A DNA stretch of 64,000 nt, from contig NZ_KE557276.1 in the NCBI RefSeq assembly GCF_000442255.1, forward strand, positions 58,835 through 122,834. The letters run 5' to 3'. Source of the DNA: Salipiger mucosus DSM 16094. GTDB lineage: Bacteria; Pseudomonadota; Alphaproteobacteria; Rhodobacterales; Rhodobacteraceae. Positions within the stretch are counted from its first letter, which is position 1. The number at the start of each line of letters is the position of its first letter. This document shows, one piece after another, positions 34,312 to 42,687 of this stretch. The notes below the pieces were generated by a model that did no database searches, was not told where the DNA came from, and saw only the letters and a program-made list of their open reading frames with translations. The translations under genes and the position numbers were made by a program.

Positions 34312-35100
34312 ATGCTCGACGATTTCCTGATCCGCGCCGCGCTGGCGGGGCTGGGGCTGGCGCTGGCCGCGGCCCCGCTGGGCTGCTTCGTGGCCTGGCG
34401 CCGCATGGCCTTCTTCGGCGACGCCACGGCGCATGCCGCGATCCTGGGCGTGGCGCTCTCGCTCGCGCTCTCGCTGCCGATCTTCGCGGGCACGCTGGTC
34501 ATGGCGCTGATCATGGCACTCGCCGTGGGCGCGCTGGGCGGGCGTGGCCTGGCGGTGGACACGCTGCTGGGCGTGCTGTCGCACTCGGCGCTGGCGGCGG
34601 GCCTCGTGGCGATCACCTTCGTGCCCGGCGCCCGGCTCGATCTCTCGGCCTATCTCTTCGGCGACATCCTCGCGGTGACCCGCACGGATCTCGCGGTGAT
34701 CTGGGGCGGCGCCGCGCTGGTCGTGGCGTTGATCCTCTGGCGCTGGCAGCGGCTGCTGACGGCGACGCTCTCGCCCGATCTCGCCCATGCCTCCGGCATC
34801 GATCCGCGGCGCGAGCAGCATGTGCTGACGCTGGCCCTGGCAGTGACGGTGGCGGTGGCGATCAAGGTCGTGGGCGCGCTGCTGATCGGCGCCATGCTGC
34901 TGATCCCGGCCGCCGCCGCACGCCCCTTCGCCCGCACGCCCGAGGCCATGGCGCTCATCGCCGCCGCCGTCGGCGGGACCGCGGCACTGGCGGGGCTCGA
35001 GGCCGCCTGGCTCTTCGACACCCCGGCCGGACCCTCGATGGTCTGCGCCGCCGCGGTCATCTTCCTAGCAAGCGCCGCCTTCGGCCGGGGGAGGGGCTGA
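34312..35100 (+). CDS. znuB: Zinc ABC transporter permease
   Basis: A 262-residue inner-membrane protein of the ABC-3 family with about eight hydrophobic helices. Typical motifs: GCFVAWRRMAFFGDATAHAAILGVAL near the N-terminus and KVVGALLIGAMLLIPAAAAR near the C-terminus. With ZnuC and ZnuA it imports zinc from the periplasm. A hairpin (35147-35172) and a partial dispersed repeat follow. Confidence 0.95.
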   Translation: MLDDFLIRAALAGLGLALAAAPLGCFVAWRRMAFFGDATAHAAILGVALSLALSLPIFAGTLVMALIMALAVGALGGRGLAVDTLLGVLSHSALAAGLVAITFVPGARLDLSAYLFGDILAVTRTDLAVIWGGAALVVALILWRWQRLLTATLSPDLAHASGIDPRREQHVLTLALAVTVAVAIKVVGALLIGAMLLIPAAAARPFARTPEAMALIAAAVGGTAALAGLEAAWLFDTPAGPSMVCAAAVIFLASAAFGRGRG

Positions 35101-35118
35101 GGCCGGGCCGGCCCCGGT

Positions 35119-35149
35119 CCTTCTTCTTGTTCCTAAATACGCAAATGGC
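35119..35149 (+). repeat. Dispersed intergenic element, partial copy 3
   Basis: TTCTTCTTGTTCCT followed by AAATACGC matches the left half of the copies at 24934 and 29306 and then diverges. It lies just after the znuB stop. Confidence 0.45.
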
Positions 35150-35172
35150 ACGCCGTGGACTACCGGCGTGCC
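35147..35172 (+). terminator. Hairpin downstream of znuB, possible terminator
   Basis: GGCACGCCG (35147-35155) and CGGCGTGCC (35164-35172) form a 9-bp stem with an 8-base loop. There is no T-run; it could stop zur-znuCB transcripts or be part of the tRNA-Tyr 3' trailer region. Confidence 0.4.
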
Positions 35173-35241
35173 GTCAAGGAAACGCCCTGCAAAAGGGCCA
35201 AGCTGCAGCAGAGCCGCGGTCATCGCGTTCGGTTGGATGAG

Positions 35242-35325
35242 TGGTGGGCGACCTAGGAATCGAACCTAGCGTGCGTCTCCGCGAGGGAGTTACAGTCCCC
35301 TGCCACACCTTGCGGCCTGTCGCCC
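35242..35325 (-). tRNA. tRNA-Tyr (anticodon GTA)
   Basis: An 84-base class II tRNA on the minus strand with encoded CCA. Acceptor arms GGGCGAC and GTCGCCC with discriminator A, anticodon GTA in the loop CTGTAAC, a long variable arm as expected for bacterial tRNA-Tyr, and a T-arm CTAGG-TTCGATT-CCTAG. Confidence 0.97.
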
Positions 35326-35453
35326 ACTCAACACCGTCGCTGCGGTGTGAGGCGCTGACTACAATTGCCGAAATTCGGCGTCAACAGGAAAATCCCTTGC
35401 AGCGGGCGCGGCGCGGATGCAGTGATCGGCACTCCAGCGAAAGGGCGGGGACC

Positions 35454-36234
35454 ATGGCGAAGAAACCGAAATGGGTGGTGGAAAAGGAGCAGGCGAAACG
35501 CGCCCGCGCCGCCGAGACGCTCTGGCTCTTCGGCCTGCACGCCGTGCGCGACGCGCTGGAGAATCCCCGGCGCGAGCGGTTGCAACTCATCGTGACGCCC
35601 AACGCGCAGGCCAAGCTCGCCGATGCCATCGAGGCCTCGGGCATGACCCCCGAGGTGCAGGACCCGCGCAAGTTCCGCGCCCCGCTCGATCCAGGCTCGG
35701 TGCATCAGGGCGCCGCGCTCGAGGTGAAGCCGCTCGACTGGGGCCCGCTGGCCGAGATGGCGATCCCCGAGGGCGAGCGGCCGGCGCGGCTGGTGCTGCT
35801 CGACCGGGTGACCGACCCGCACAACGTCGGCGCGATCCTGCGCTCGGCCGAGGTCTTCGGCGCGGTGGCGGTGATCGGCACGATCCACCACGCTGCCCCC
35901 CGAGACCGGGGCGCTCGCCAAGACCGCCAGCGGGGCGCTCGAGCGCCAGCCCTACCTGCGCGAGCGCAACCTCGCAGAGACGATCCGGGCGCTGCAGGAC
36001 ATGGGCTACCTCGTGCTGGGTCTCGACGGCGAGGCGCCGCAGACGGTCGAGGAGGCCATCGAAGGGCGCCGCGGCCGCCCGATCGCCCTGGTGCTGGGCG
36101 CCGAGGGGCCGGGGTTGCGCCCGAAAACCCGCGAGACCTGCGACGCGCTGGTGCGGATCGATTTCGCGGGCGGCTTCGGCTCGCTCAACGTGTCGAACGC
36201 GGCGGCGGTGGCGCTTTACGCAGCGCGTCCATGA
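35454..36234 (+). CDS. rlmB: 23S rRNA (guanosine-2'-O-)-methyltransferase RlmB / SpoU family, frameshifted
   Basis: A SpoU-class knotted methyltransferase that would methylate a 23S rRNA ribose using S-adenosylmethionine. The N-terminal substrate domain (ETLWLFGLHAVRDALENPRR) is followed by motif 1, LLDRVTDPHNVGAILRSAEVFG. The frame then breaks at a run of six C (35896-35901); with five it reads HHAAPETGALAKTASGALER and joins the C-terminal knot (ALVLGAEGPGLR and GSLNVSNAAAVALYAA). One extra base, again in a homopolymer, suggests a sequence error. ATG 35454 has GGGCGGGG upstream. Confidence 0.83.
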
Positions 36235-36271
36235 GCTTGCGCACGGATCGGCGTGCCTCCATATCGGGGTG

Positions 36272-36601
36272 ATGTCGAGAAACACCAAGATCGCCACCTG
36301 CACCTACTGCGGCACCCGGGCCGCGCTGGTTCTGGACCAAGGCCGGCACGAGCTGACCTGCGCCTCCTGCGGCGCGCCGCTGCACGATCTCAAGCAGTTG
36401 CGCTCCGACGCCGTCGACCGCGACTCGCCGCGCCGCAAGCCGGCCCCGCGCCAGACGCCCCGCGACGACCCGCCCGCAAGCCCCTGGGACAAGAAGCTGC
36501 GCAAGGTGCATAAGAAGGCCCGCAAGAAGCTGGCGAAAAAGCGCAAAGGCAAGAGCGCGGCGAAGGGCCTCTTCGATCTCATCGAGGACATTTTCGACTG
36601 A
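36272..36601 (+). CDS. Small zinc-ribbon protein with Lys/Arg-rich tail
   Basis: A 109-residue protein with an N-terminal zinc ribbon (CTYCG and CASCG), a Pro/Arg/Asp-rich middle and a strongly basic segment (WDKKLRKVHKKARKKLAKKR) followed by the acidic end FDLIEDIFD. The ribbon and basic region suggest nucleic-acid or ribosome binding, but there is no named family I can assign. It lies 38 bases after rlmB in the same direction. Confidence 0.7.
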   Translation: MSRNTKIATCTYCGTRAALVLDQGRHELTCASCGAPLHDLKQLRSDAVDRDSPRRKPAPRQTPRDDPPASPWDKKLRKVHKKARKKLAKKRKGKSAAKGLFDLIEDIFD

Positions 36602-36707
36602 CCGCCGGTCGGGCAGGGGCCGCTCCGCGCGCCGCCACGGGCAAGAGCACGCTTCCCTCCGGCGGCTGAATCCCCTATCTGGCAGGGACCAGACAAGGAA
36701 GGGCGCC

Positions 36708-37835
36708 ATGCAGGACTACCAGACCGCCGGCCCGGTGGAAGACGACTGGAAAGACGCGATCTCGTCGGTCGAGGAGATCATCGAGGACGCGCGAAACGGG
36801 CGCATGTTCATCCTGGTCGACCACGAGGACCGCGAGAACGAGGGCGACCTGGTGATTCCCGCGCAATGGGCGACGCCGGACGCGATCAACTTCATGGCAA
36901 CCCACGGGCGCGGTCTGATCTGCCTGTCGATGACGCCCGAGCGGATCGAGCAGCTGGGCCTGCAGCTCATGTCGACGAACAACTCCAGCCGGCACGAGAC
37001 CGCCTTCACCGTTTCGATCGAGGCGCGCGAGGGCGTGACCACCGGCATCTCGGCCGCCGACCGCGCGCGTACCATCGCAGTGGCCACGGATGCCTCCAAG
37101 GGCGCGGCCGATATCGCGACGCCCGGCCACGTCTTTCCGCTGCGCGCCAAGGACGGCGGCGTTCTGGTCCGCGCCGGCCACACCGAAGCCGCGGTGGACG
37201 TCTCGCGGCTGGCAGGGCTCAGCCCCGCCGGCGTGATCTGCGAGATCATGAACGAGGACGGCTCGATGGCTCGGCTGCCCGAGCTGGTCTCCTTCGCGCA
37301 GCGCCACGGGCTCAAGATCGGTACGATCTCGGACCTAATCGCCTACCGCCGGCGCAACGACAACCTCGTGCAGGTCGAGAAGGACGAGATGATCTCGTCG
37401 GAGTTCGGCGGCGAATGGCGGATGCGCATCTATGCCGACACGACCCACGGCGACGAGCACATCGTGCTCACGAAGGGCAATGTCTCGGTCGACGAGCCGG
37501 TGCTGGTACGGATGCACGCGATGGACCCGATGCTCGACATCGTGGGCGCCGGCCCCGGGGGCCGCGCCGACGAGTTCCGCGACGCCATGACGGCCGTCGC
37601 CGACGAGGGCCGCGGCGTGGTCGTGCTGCTGCGCGACACCGCCATGAAGCTCGACGCCCACGACGAGGTTTCGCCCAAGACGCTGCGGCAATACGGTCTC
37701 GGCGCGCAGATCCTGTCCTCGCTGGGCCTGTCCAAGCTCATCCTGCTGACCAATTCACCGCTCCCGCGCGTGGTGGGGCTCGACGCCTACGGGCTCGAGA
37801 TCGTCGGCACCCGCAAGATCCCCGGAGGCGCCTGA
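36708..37835 (+). CDS. ribB: 3,4-dihydroxy-2-butanone-4-phosphate synthase with degenerate GTP cyclohydrolase II domain
   Basis: A 375-residue two-domain riboflavin enzyme. The N-terminal DHBP synthase is complete: VDHEDRENEGDLV (metal and catalytic residues), INFMATHGRGLICL, NNSSRHETAFTVSIE and RAGHTEAAVDVSRLAG; it makes the four-carbon unit from ribulose 5-phosphate. The C-terminal part keeps the GTP cyclohydrolase II fold but lacks its three zinc Cys: where the CHSECLTGD and RCDCG motifs should be, it reads MHAMDPMLDI. So only the RibB activity is expected (RibBX type), and true RibA must be elsewhere. It overlaps ribH by one base. Confidence 0.92.
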   Translation: MQDYQTAGPVEDDWKDAISSVEEIIEDARNGRMFILVDHEDRENEGDLVIPAQWATPDAINFMATHGRGLICLSMTPERIEQLGLQLMSTNNSSRHETAFTVSIEAREGVTTGISAADRARTIAVATDASKGAADIATPGHVFPLRAKDGGVLVRAGHTEAAVDVSRLAGLSPAGVICEIMNEDGSMARLPELVSFAQRHGLKIGTISDLIAYRRRNDNLVQVEKDEMISSEFGGEWRMRIYADTTHGDEHIVLTKGNVSVDEPVLVRMHAMDPMLDIVGAGPGGRADEFRDAMTAVADEGRGVVVLLRDTAMKLDAHDEVSPKTLRQYGLGAQILSSLGLSKLILLTNSPLPRVVGLDAYGLEIVGTRKIPGGA

Positions 37836-38377
37836 TGGCCGAACACGATCCCCACGCCACCCTGCCGCTGCCGAGCTTCGACAAGGCGCCGAAGATCCTG
37901 ATCGCGGTCGCGCCCTTCTACCGCGACATCGCCGACAACCTGCTGGCGGGCGCCATCGCCACGATCGAGGAGGCGGGCGGCTTTCACGAGACCGTCGAGG
38001 TGCCGGGCGCGCTGGAACTGCCCTCGGCCATCGGCATCGCGGGCCGCATGTCGAACTTCGACGGCTACGTCGCGCTGGGCTGCGTGATCCGGGGCGAGAC
38101 CACGCATTACGAGACCGTCTGCAACGACAGCTCGCGCGGGCTGACGCTGCTGGGGCTGCAGGGGCTGTGCATCGGCAACGGCATCCTGACGGTCGAGAAC
38201 AAGGCCCAGGCCGACGTACGCGCCGACCCGGCCGGGCAGAACAAGGGCGGCGGCGCGGCCGCGGCGGCCTTGCATCTGATCGCGCTGGCCCGTAGGTGGG
38301 GCGGCGCCCGCAAGGGGGTGGGATTCGTGCCCGCCCGAGACGAATATCAGATCGCGGGCGATTCCTTAGGACACTGA
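37835..38377 (+). CDS. ribH: 6,7-dimethyl-8-ribityllumazine synthase
   Basis: A 180-residue lumazine synthase that condenses the RibB product with 5-amino-6-ribitylamino-uracil, the penultimate riboflavin step. Conserved: ILIAVAPFYRDIADNLLAGA, ETVEVPGALELPSAI, FDGYVALGCVIRGETTHYE and LTVENKAQADVRAD. The C-terminal segment after NKGGGAAAAAL is longer than in E. coli, as often in alphaproteobacteria. It is translationally coupled to ribB (TGATG) and followed by nusB. Confidence 0.95.
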   Translation: MAEHDPHATLPLPSFDKAPKILIAVAPFYRDIADNLLAGAIATIEEAGGFHETVEVPGALELPSAIGIAGRMSNFDGYVALGCVIRGETTHYETVCNDSSRGLTLLGLQGLCIGNGILTVENKAQADVRADPAGQNKGGGAAAAALHLIALARRWGGARKGVGFVPARDEYQIAGDSLGH

Positions 38378-38381
38378 CCGT

Positions 38382-38867
38382 ATGACCGCTGCCCCCGCAG
38401 AACCCTCCGGCAATCTCAAGCGCCGCATGAAATCCGCTTCGCGGCTCTATGCCGTGCAGGCGCTCTATCAGATGGAAGTCACGGATCAGGGCTTCGAGAA
38501 GGTCAAGCGCGAGTTCCTCGACTTTCGCTTCGGCGCCGAGATCGAGGAGGGCGTAGAGCTGCTGGACGGCGACATCGACCTCTTCGTCGAGATCCTGTCC
38601 GAGGCGATCAACTGGCAGGCGCGGATCGACCAGATGACCGACCGCGCGCTGGTGGCCAAGTGGCCGATCACCCGGATCGACCCGACGCTGCGCGCACTCT
38701 TCCGCGCCGCCGGGGCCGAGTTGGTGGCGACCGACGCGCCGCCGCGCGTCGTGATCTCGGAATACGTCGAGGTGGCGCGCGCCTTCTTCCCCGAGGGCCG
38801 CGAGCCCAAGTTCGTCAACGCCGTGCTCGACCACATGGCGCGCGAGGCCCGGCCCGAGGCTTTCTGA
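38382..38867 (+). CDS. nusB: Transcription antitermination factor NusB
   Basis: A 161-residue all-helical RNA-binding factor that with NusE (S10) binds boxA in rRNA leaders. Recognisable parts: SASRLYAVQALYQMEVTD at the N-terminus, LVAKWPITRIDPTLRALFRAA and the C-terminal PKFVNAVLDHMAREARP. It is 4 bases from ribH. It stops 15 bases before the convergent second RTX gene, with no room for a classical terminator. Confidence 0.95.
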   Translation: MTAAPAEPSGNLKRRMKSASRLYAVQALYQMEVTDQGFEKVKREFLDFRFGAEIEEGVELLDGDIDLFVEILSEAINWQARIDQMTDRALVAKWPITRIDPTLRALFRAAGAELVATDAPPRVVISEYVEVARAFFPEGREPKFVNAVLDHMAREARPEAF

Positions 38868-38882
38868 GGCGGGGCTTGCGCC

Positions 38883-41030
38883 CTAGATCAGGAAGTCGGC
38901 CTCGGTCAACTCCATGATGCCGGCGAGTTCTATCTCGAAATCGGCCGCGCCGTCGCCGTCCACGTCGGCCTGAACGATGGTGTTGCCGCTTTCATGGCGG
39001 TATCCTAGTTCCCCCGCCGTGCCGGACAGGCCGGCGTCGCCGACAAAGGCAAAGGCCTGCTTGAAGCCCTGCGTCGTGTCCGCATCGAAACGCGAGATCT
39101 CGATCCGGTCTTCGCCGGCGACGTAGTCGGTCACGAGGTCGCGGTTTCCGGCCCCGACGCCCGATTCCTGGATCGCGAAATAGATGTAGCGGTCGCGTCG
39201 TCCCTCCTGTTCGCCGCCGGTCATCACGTCGGCGCCCAGTCCGCCGTAGAAGGCGTCCGCGCCATCTTCGCCGAAAAGCATGTCGTCGCCGCGGCGCCCG
39301 TAAAGGCGGTCGCTGAGCCCACCTGTGTAGAACTCGTCGTCGGCGTCGGCGCCGCGCAGTTGATCGACCGTTCCGCCGGTGCGAAAGACCTCGATACCCA
39401 CGAAACTGTCTCCGACTGCATCGCCGTACATGAAGGCGTCGTTCAGCAGGTCCACCCGGACCGAGGTCGTGGAGCTCTCGTAGCTTGCCGTGTCCCGGCC
39501 GGCGCCACCGTCGAGCAGGTCCGCGCCGGCGCCGCCGTCGAGCGTGTCGTTGCCACCGAGACCGCGGAGGTAATCGTCGCCGGACCCGCCCTCAAGCAGG
39601 TTCGGACCGTTGTCGCCGATCACGTCGCCGATCGCGTCGCCGCCCATTGAGATTAGGTAATCGCCGGTTGCATTGTAGGTGTCGTCGGAGGCGGAGATGA
39701 AGTACGTGCCGCTTTCGGGGGCGGTGAAGGAGATATGGGAGGCGCGCCCGGCGCCGCTGTTGTCGTCAGACACAAGGTAAGCGCCGCTGGGATCGTAGAG
39801 ATTCAAGTATGGATCGCTCAAGGGGGCCGTCTCGCCGAATGCTTCGAGATCGAACTGGTAGGTCTCGCCCGCGACCAGTTCGACGCCGTACCAGTCCGCG
39901 TCGCCGTAATACTCGATCCGTCCCTCGGCTGGCGTTCCGAGACCGAGCGACGCCGTCGTCGTCGTGGACTCGGCAATCTCTTCGTAGGCCATCAAGGCAT
40001 AGGCGCCAGTGCCAAAATCGTCGTCCGCGGCCGCCGAAATATAGTACAGGCCGGTTTCCGTGGGGGTGATCTCGATCAGCGCATCGGTGTCGCGTCCCGA
40101 ATTGTCGTCGGTCAGGACCTCACGCCCTTCGCCATCCAATAGGGCCAGGTAGGGATCCACCAGTTCGCCGGAACGACCGTCTCCAGAGAGCTGGATGCCG
40201 TAGGAATAGCCTGTCTGCAGCGTGATCGCGATCCAGTCCTGGTCGCCGTAGTAGTCGATGGAATCCTCGTACAGCAGGTTCGGCGTGACCTCGGCTTGCG
40301 TCAGCGTGCTTTCGGCGACCTCCTCGATCAGTTCGAGCGAATAGCCGCCGGTGCCGGCATAGTCGTCATTTCCTGCCGACACGTAGTAGGTGGCACTCTC
40401 GGTCGGAGTGAACTCGATCAGCGCATCCGTATCCTGGCCGCCATTGTCGTCCCGCAGCACGACGCGGCTGCCCGCGTCGAGCAGGACCAGATAGGGATCT
40501 GGGATCTCGCCTGCGCGGTCATCGCCGGAGAGGGCGATGCCGTAGCTGTGGCCGGCCTCGAGCGTGACCTCGAACCAGTCGTCGTCGCCGAAATAGTCGA
40601 CTTGTCCCTCGAAAATCGTATTGGCCGCCAGCGTGGCCCGCGTTGCCGCGGATTCGGCGATCTCCTGGATGACTTCGATAGAGTATCCGCCGGTCGACCT
40701 GCCGTAGTGATCGGAGGCAGCGAGGTAGAAGGTGGTGGTTTCGTCCAGCGTCAGCTTGATCAGCGCGTCGGTCCCGGGGCCTCCGTCGTCGTCGCTGTCG
40801 ACGATCCGCCCCGACTCGTCGAGAATCTGCAGGTACGGATCGTCGATGCCATTCAGGTATGCCGAGGCGCCCACGCTGATGCCATAGGAATAGCCACCCT
40901 CGAGCGTGATCTCGACGACATCGATGTCGCCGCCCTCTGCGATTTCGCCGTCGAAACGGTCGCCCGGCGTGATGCTGTAGCTGGTGGACAGATCGGCGGC
41001 GGCGTCGGTGGTTTCCTGGATGATTGCCAT
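38883..41030 (-). CDS. RTX secreted protein with four tandem PPC-like domains
   Basis: A 715-residue acidic protein. The first 450 residues are four repeats of about 105 residues resembling bacterial pre-peptidase C-terminal (PPC) beta-sandwiches, each with a DPYL-x-(L/I)-x-D strand, a D-D/N-N/G-G-x-x-T/R-D turn and a closing TGGYSIEV-like segment. A short RTX block follows (LEGGSGDDYLRGLGGNDTLD), then a C-terminal region of about 110 residues almost the same as in the 16229-18106 protein, ending LTEADFLI. No N-terminal signal: type I secretion is expected. ATG 41030, GAGG upstream. No enzyme domain is visible; adhesion is inference. Confidence 0.85.
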   Translation of the reverse strand: MAIIQETTDAAADLSTSYSITPGDRFDGEIAEGGDIDVVEITLEGGYSYGISVGASAYLNGIDDPYLQILDESGRIVDSDDDGGPGTDALIKLTLDETTTFYLAASDHYGRSTGGYSIEVIQEIAESAATRATLAANTIFEGQVDYFGDDDWFEVTLEAGHSYGIALSGDDRAGEIPDPYLVLLDAGSRVVLRDDNGGQDTDALIEFTPTESATYYVSAGNDDYAGTGGYSLELIEEVAESTLTQAEVTPNLLYEDSIDYYGDQDWIAITLQTGYSYGIQLSGDGRSGELVDPYLALLDGEGREVLTDDNSGRDTDALIEITPTETGLYYISAAADDDFGTGAYALMAYEEIAESTTTTASLGLGTPAEGRIEYYGDADWYGVELVAGETYQFDLEAFGETAPLSDPYLNLYDPSGAYLVSDDNSGAGRASHISFTAPESGTYFISASDDTYNATGDYLISMGGDAIGDVIGDNGPNLLEGGSGDDYLRGLGGNDTLDGGAGADLLDGGAGRDTASYESSTTSVRVDLLNDAFMYGDAVGDSFVGIEVFRTGGTVDQLRGADADDEFYTGGLSDRLYGRRGDDMLFGEDGADAFYGGLGADVMTGGEQEGRRDRYIYFAIQESGVGAGNRDLVTDYVAGEDRIEISRFDADTTQGFKQAFAFVGDAGLSGTAGELGYRHESGNTIVQADVDGDGAADFEIELAGIMELTEADFLI

Positions 41031-41359
41031 GTGGGCCTCGTATCAACTGGTTAAAAGCAACTACTTCAGACGTGATCCGTCCAGGGGCCGGAAACTTGCG
41101 GCCTCCGTGCTCGGTGGGCTCGGCGTGATCCGGCCCGAGTGCGCGGGACCGGCCATTGCCTCGACGGAGTGTCGCGCGCGCGAATGATTCCCGCAACTCC
41201 CATGGCGGATCAAAGGGGCGCGCCGTTCGGTGTCCGCGTTGCTTCGCCCGACTGTGTCCGCCGGATCCTTCGCTTGGCTCCGAGCGCTTGAAGACATTGC
41301 AGAATCGGCCTTGTCGTGGCCCCATGTTCCTGTCGGGAGCAGTCACGGGAGCCACCGGA
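41031..41359. other. Gene-free divergent region between the RTX and HdeD-like genes
   Basis: About 330 bases with lower coding character than the surroundings. It must hold the promoters of both divergent genes. Near the RTX end the minus strand is relatively AT-rich (around 41041-41085). I see no convincing -35/-10 pair, palindrome or RNA gene. Confidence 0.5.
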
Positions 41360-41932
41360 ATGCAGGAACCACCGGAATTGCCGAGCGACCTGCAGCGCGC
41401 CATCAAGCAGAACGCGAAGACCTTCCAGTGGATGGGCGTCGCGCTGATCGTGATCGGACTGCTCGCGATCGTCTTCCCGCTGTTCGCCTCCATCGCCATC
41501 AAGGTGCTGCTGGGCTGGCTGTTCCTCGTGAGCGGCGCCGTGCTGCTGTGGTATGCCTTCCAGGCGCGCAGCTGGACGCCCGCGGTTCTGACGGGCCTCA
41601 TCGGCGTGCTTTACCTCGCGGGTGGCGTCTACTTGTCCTTCTTTCCGACAACGGGGCTCGTGGGCCTGACCGTGCTCATGGCCATCGTCTTTGTCGCGCA
41701 GGGAATCTTCGAGCTGGCCATGTCCTGGCAGCACCGCCCCGGCCACGGCAACGCGGGGCCGGGCTGGGCCTGGGCCGGTCTTTCGGGCGTCGTGTCGCTG
41801 GTGCTGGGCGTGCTGCTTCTGGCGGGCCTGCCGGGCACAGCGCTCTGGGCGCTGGGGCTGTTCCTGGGCATCAACCTGCTGACGAGCGGCATCTCCTTCG
41901 TGGCGCTGGCGCGGACGGCCGGGCGGCTCTGA
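41360..41932 (+). CDS. HdeD-family membrane protein
   Basis: A 190-residue inner-membrane protein with six hydrophobic helices in three pairs, matching the HdeD / DUF308 family that was first linked to acid resistance in E. coli; the mechanism is unknown. The N-terminus is cytosolic (MQEPPELPSDLQRAIKQNAK). Helices include WMGVALIVIGLLAIVFPLF, VLLGWLFLVSGAVLLW and AGLSGVVSLVLGVLLLAGLP. The ATG at 41360 has GGAG eight bases upstream; an ATG at 41324 would add 12 residues. Confidence 0.82.
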   Translation: MQEPPELPSDLQRAIKQNAKTFQWMGVALIVIGLLAIVFPLFASIAIKVLLGWLFLVSGAVLLWYAFQARSWTPAVLTGLIGVLYLAGGVYLSFFPTTGLVGLTVLMAIVFVAQGIFELAMSWQHRPGHGNAGPGWAWAGLSGVVSLVLGVLLLAGLPGTALWALGLFLGINLLTSGISFVALARTAGRL

Positions 41933-42041
41933 ACCGGCGCCGACCTGGGGCATTTGGCCTCGGGGGCGGATCGCGGCGTTGACCGGGGCGCGAAACATAT
42001 TACCTTTGTTGCATCCGAAACGCATCGACCGGGAGGCGCCC

Positions 42042-42371
42042 ATGCCGCGACTCGTGCGACTCTACATCCTCCAATGCACCATCGGCTTCGGCCTGTCCGG
42101 CGTCTTTGTCGCGCTGCTGCTCTGGCAGAACGTGGCCAACCTGGCGCATCTCGTGACCCACACCGAGGCCGGCATGCTGGCGGTCTTCCTGCTGTGGCTC
42201 TTCAACGGGCTGGTCTTCGCGGGGGTGCAGTTCGGCATCACCATCATGCGCATGGCCGACCACGGCACGCCGCCGTCGGGCGGCCGCAGGCAGCCCGCGA
42301 CACGCGCGCCGGTGCCGGTCCGGGTCGAGGCCGCCGCAGGCGAGCAGCGGGCACGGCGCCGGCTGCTCTGA
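42042..42371 (+). CDS. Small membrane protein with two transmembrane helices
   Basis: A 109-residue protein with two predicted helices (ILQCTIGFGLSGVFVALLLW and GMLAVFLLWLFNGLVFAGVQF) linked by a His-containing loop, and an Arg/Ala/Pro-rich cytosolic tail. No family name can be given with confidence. GGGAGG precedes the ATG at 42042 by six bases, and a strong terminator follows, so it is its own unit. Confidence 0.7.
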   Translation: MPRLVRLYILQCTIGFGLSGVFVALLLWQNVANLAHLVTHTEAGMLAVFLLWLFNGLVFAGVQFGITIMRMADHGTPPSGGRRQPATRAPVPVRVEAAAGEQRARRRLL

Positions 42372-42393
42372 CAGCGACTGCGTGTGAACGACG

Positions 42394-42417
42394 AAAGCGC
42401 CCCGAGGGGCGCTTTTT
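42394..42417 (+). terminator. Intrinsic terminator after the two-helix membrane protein
   Basis: AAAGCGCCCC and GGGGCGCTTT around a GA centre, ending in TTTTT. It begins 23 bases after the stop codon. Confidence 0.85.
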
Positions 42418-42420
42418 CGT

Positions 42421-42687
42421 GTCTTGCTTGGCAGAAAAGGCGAAGCGGCGGGAACCACGCCAACCGTGGGGTTATCTCATTCCCGAGGACCTGTATATAC
42501 AGGTGGGCGCCAGGTAACCGGACCAGGATCCGGACAGAGCCAGCTCCCTCGGAATTGCTTAAGGCCACCGGAATGCAACCATGTCACGGGAAGGGCAGAA
42601 CCCGCCTGACCCGCGAGATAAGGCGCCGGCCCGAGTCGGACAAGGGGCTGCGCAGAATTCGTTTCATCGCCCTGTCATGCGCTTGGG
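42421..42687. other. Gene-free stretch with a possible structured RNA
   Basis: Between the terminator and the convergent ClpP-like gene there is no convincing reading frame. From 42479 to 42555 the sequence can fold into one closed unit: an outer stem ATTCCCGAGG with CCTCGGAAT (one bulged C), the perfect 16-bp palindrome ACCTGTATATACAGGT (42489-42504), the hairpin CCGGA-CCAGGA-TCCGG (42518-42533) and GAGC-CA-GCTC. A further hairpin CCACG/CGTGG lies upstream. It matches no RNA family I know by eye, and the strand is undecided. Confidence 0.4.

Noticed and set aside
33586-35100. The znu system as a manganese transporter
   Set aside because: Its binding protein has the His-rich loop of ZnuA, the regulator has Zur-type Cys pairs, and ZnuC ends in a His-rich tail; the Mn-type system is at 46225-50280.
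36602-36707. FMN riboswitch before ribB
   Set aside because: The gap is only about 106 bases and lacks the conserved FMN-element segments.
42489-42504. ACCTGTATATACAGGT as an E. coli-type LexA box
   Set aside because: The spacing between CTG and CAG is six, not ten, and alphaproteobacteria use GTTC-N7-GTTC, which occurs at 44832.
42479-42555. The folded region as a tRNA, SRP RNA or 6S RNA
   Set aside because: No anticodon-arm length, no T-arm GTTC, no SRP GGAAG-type motif and no long 6S-like duplex.
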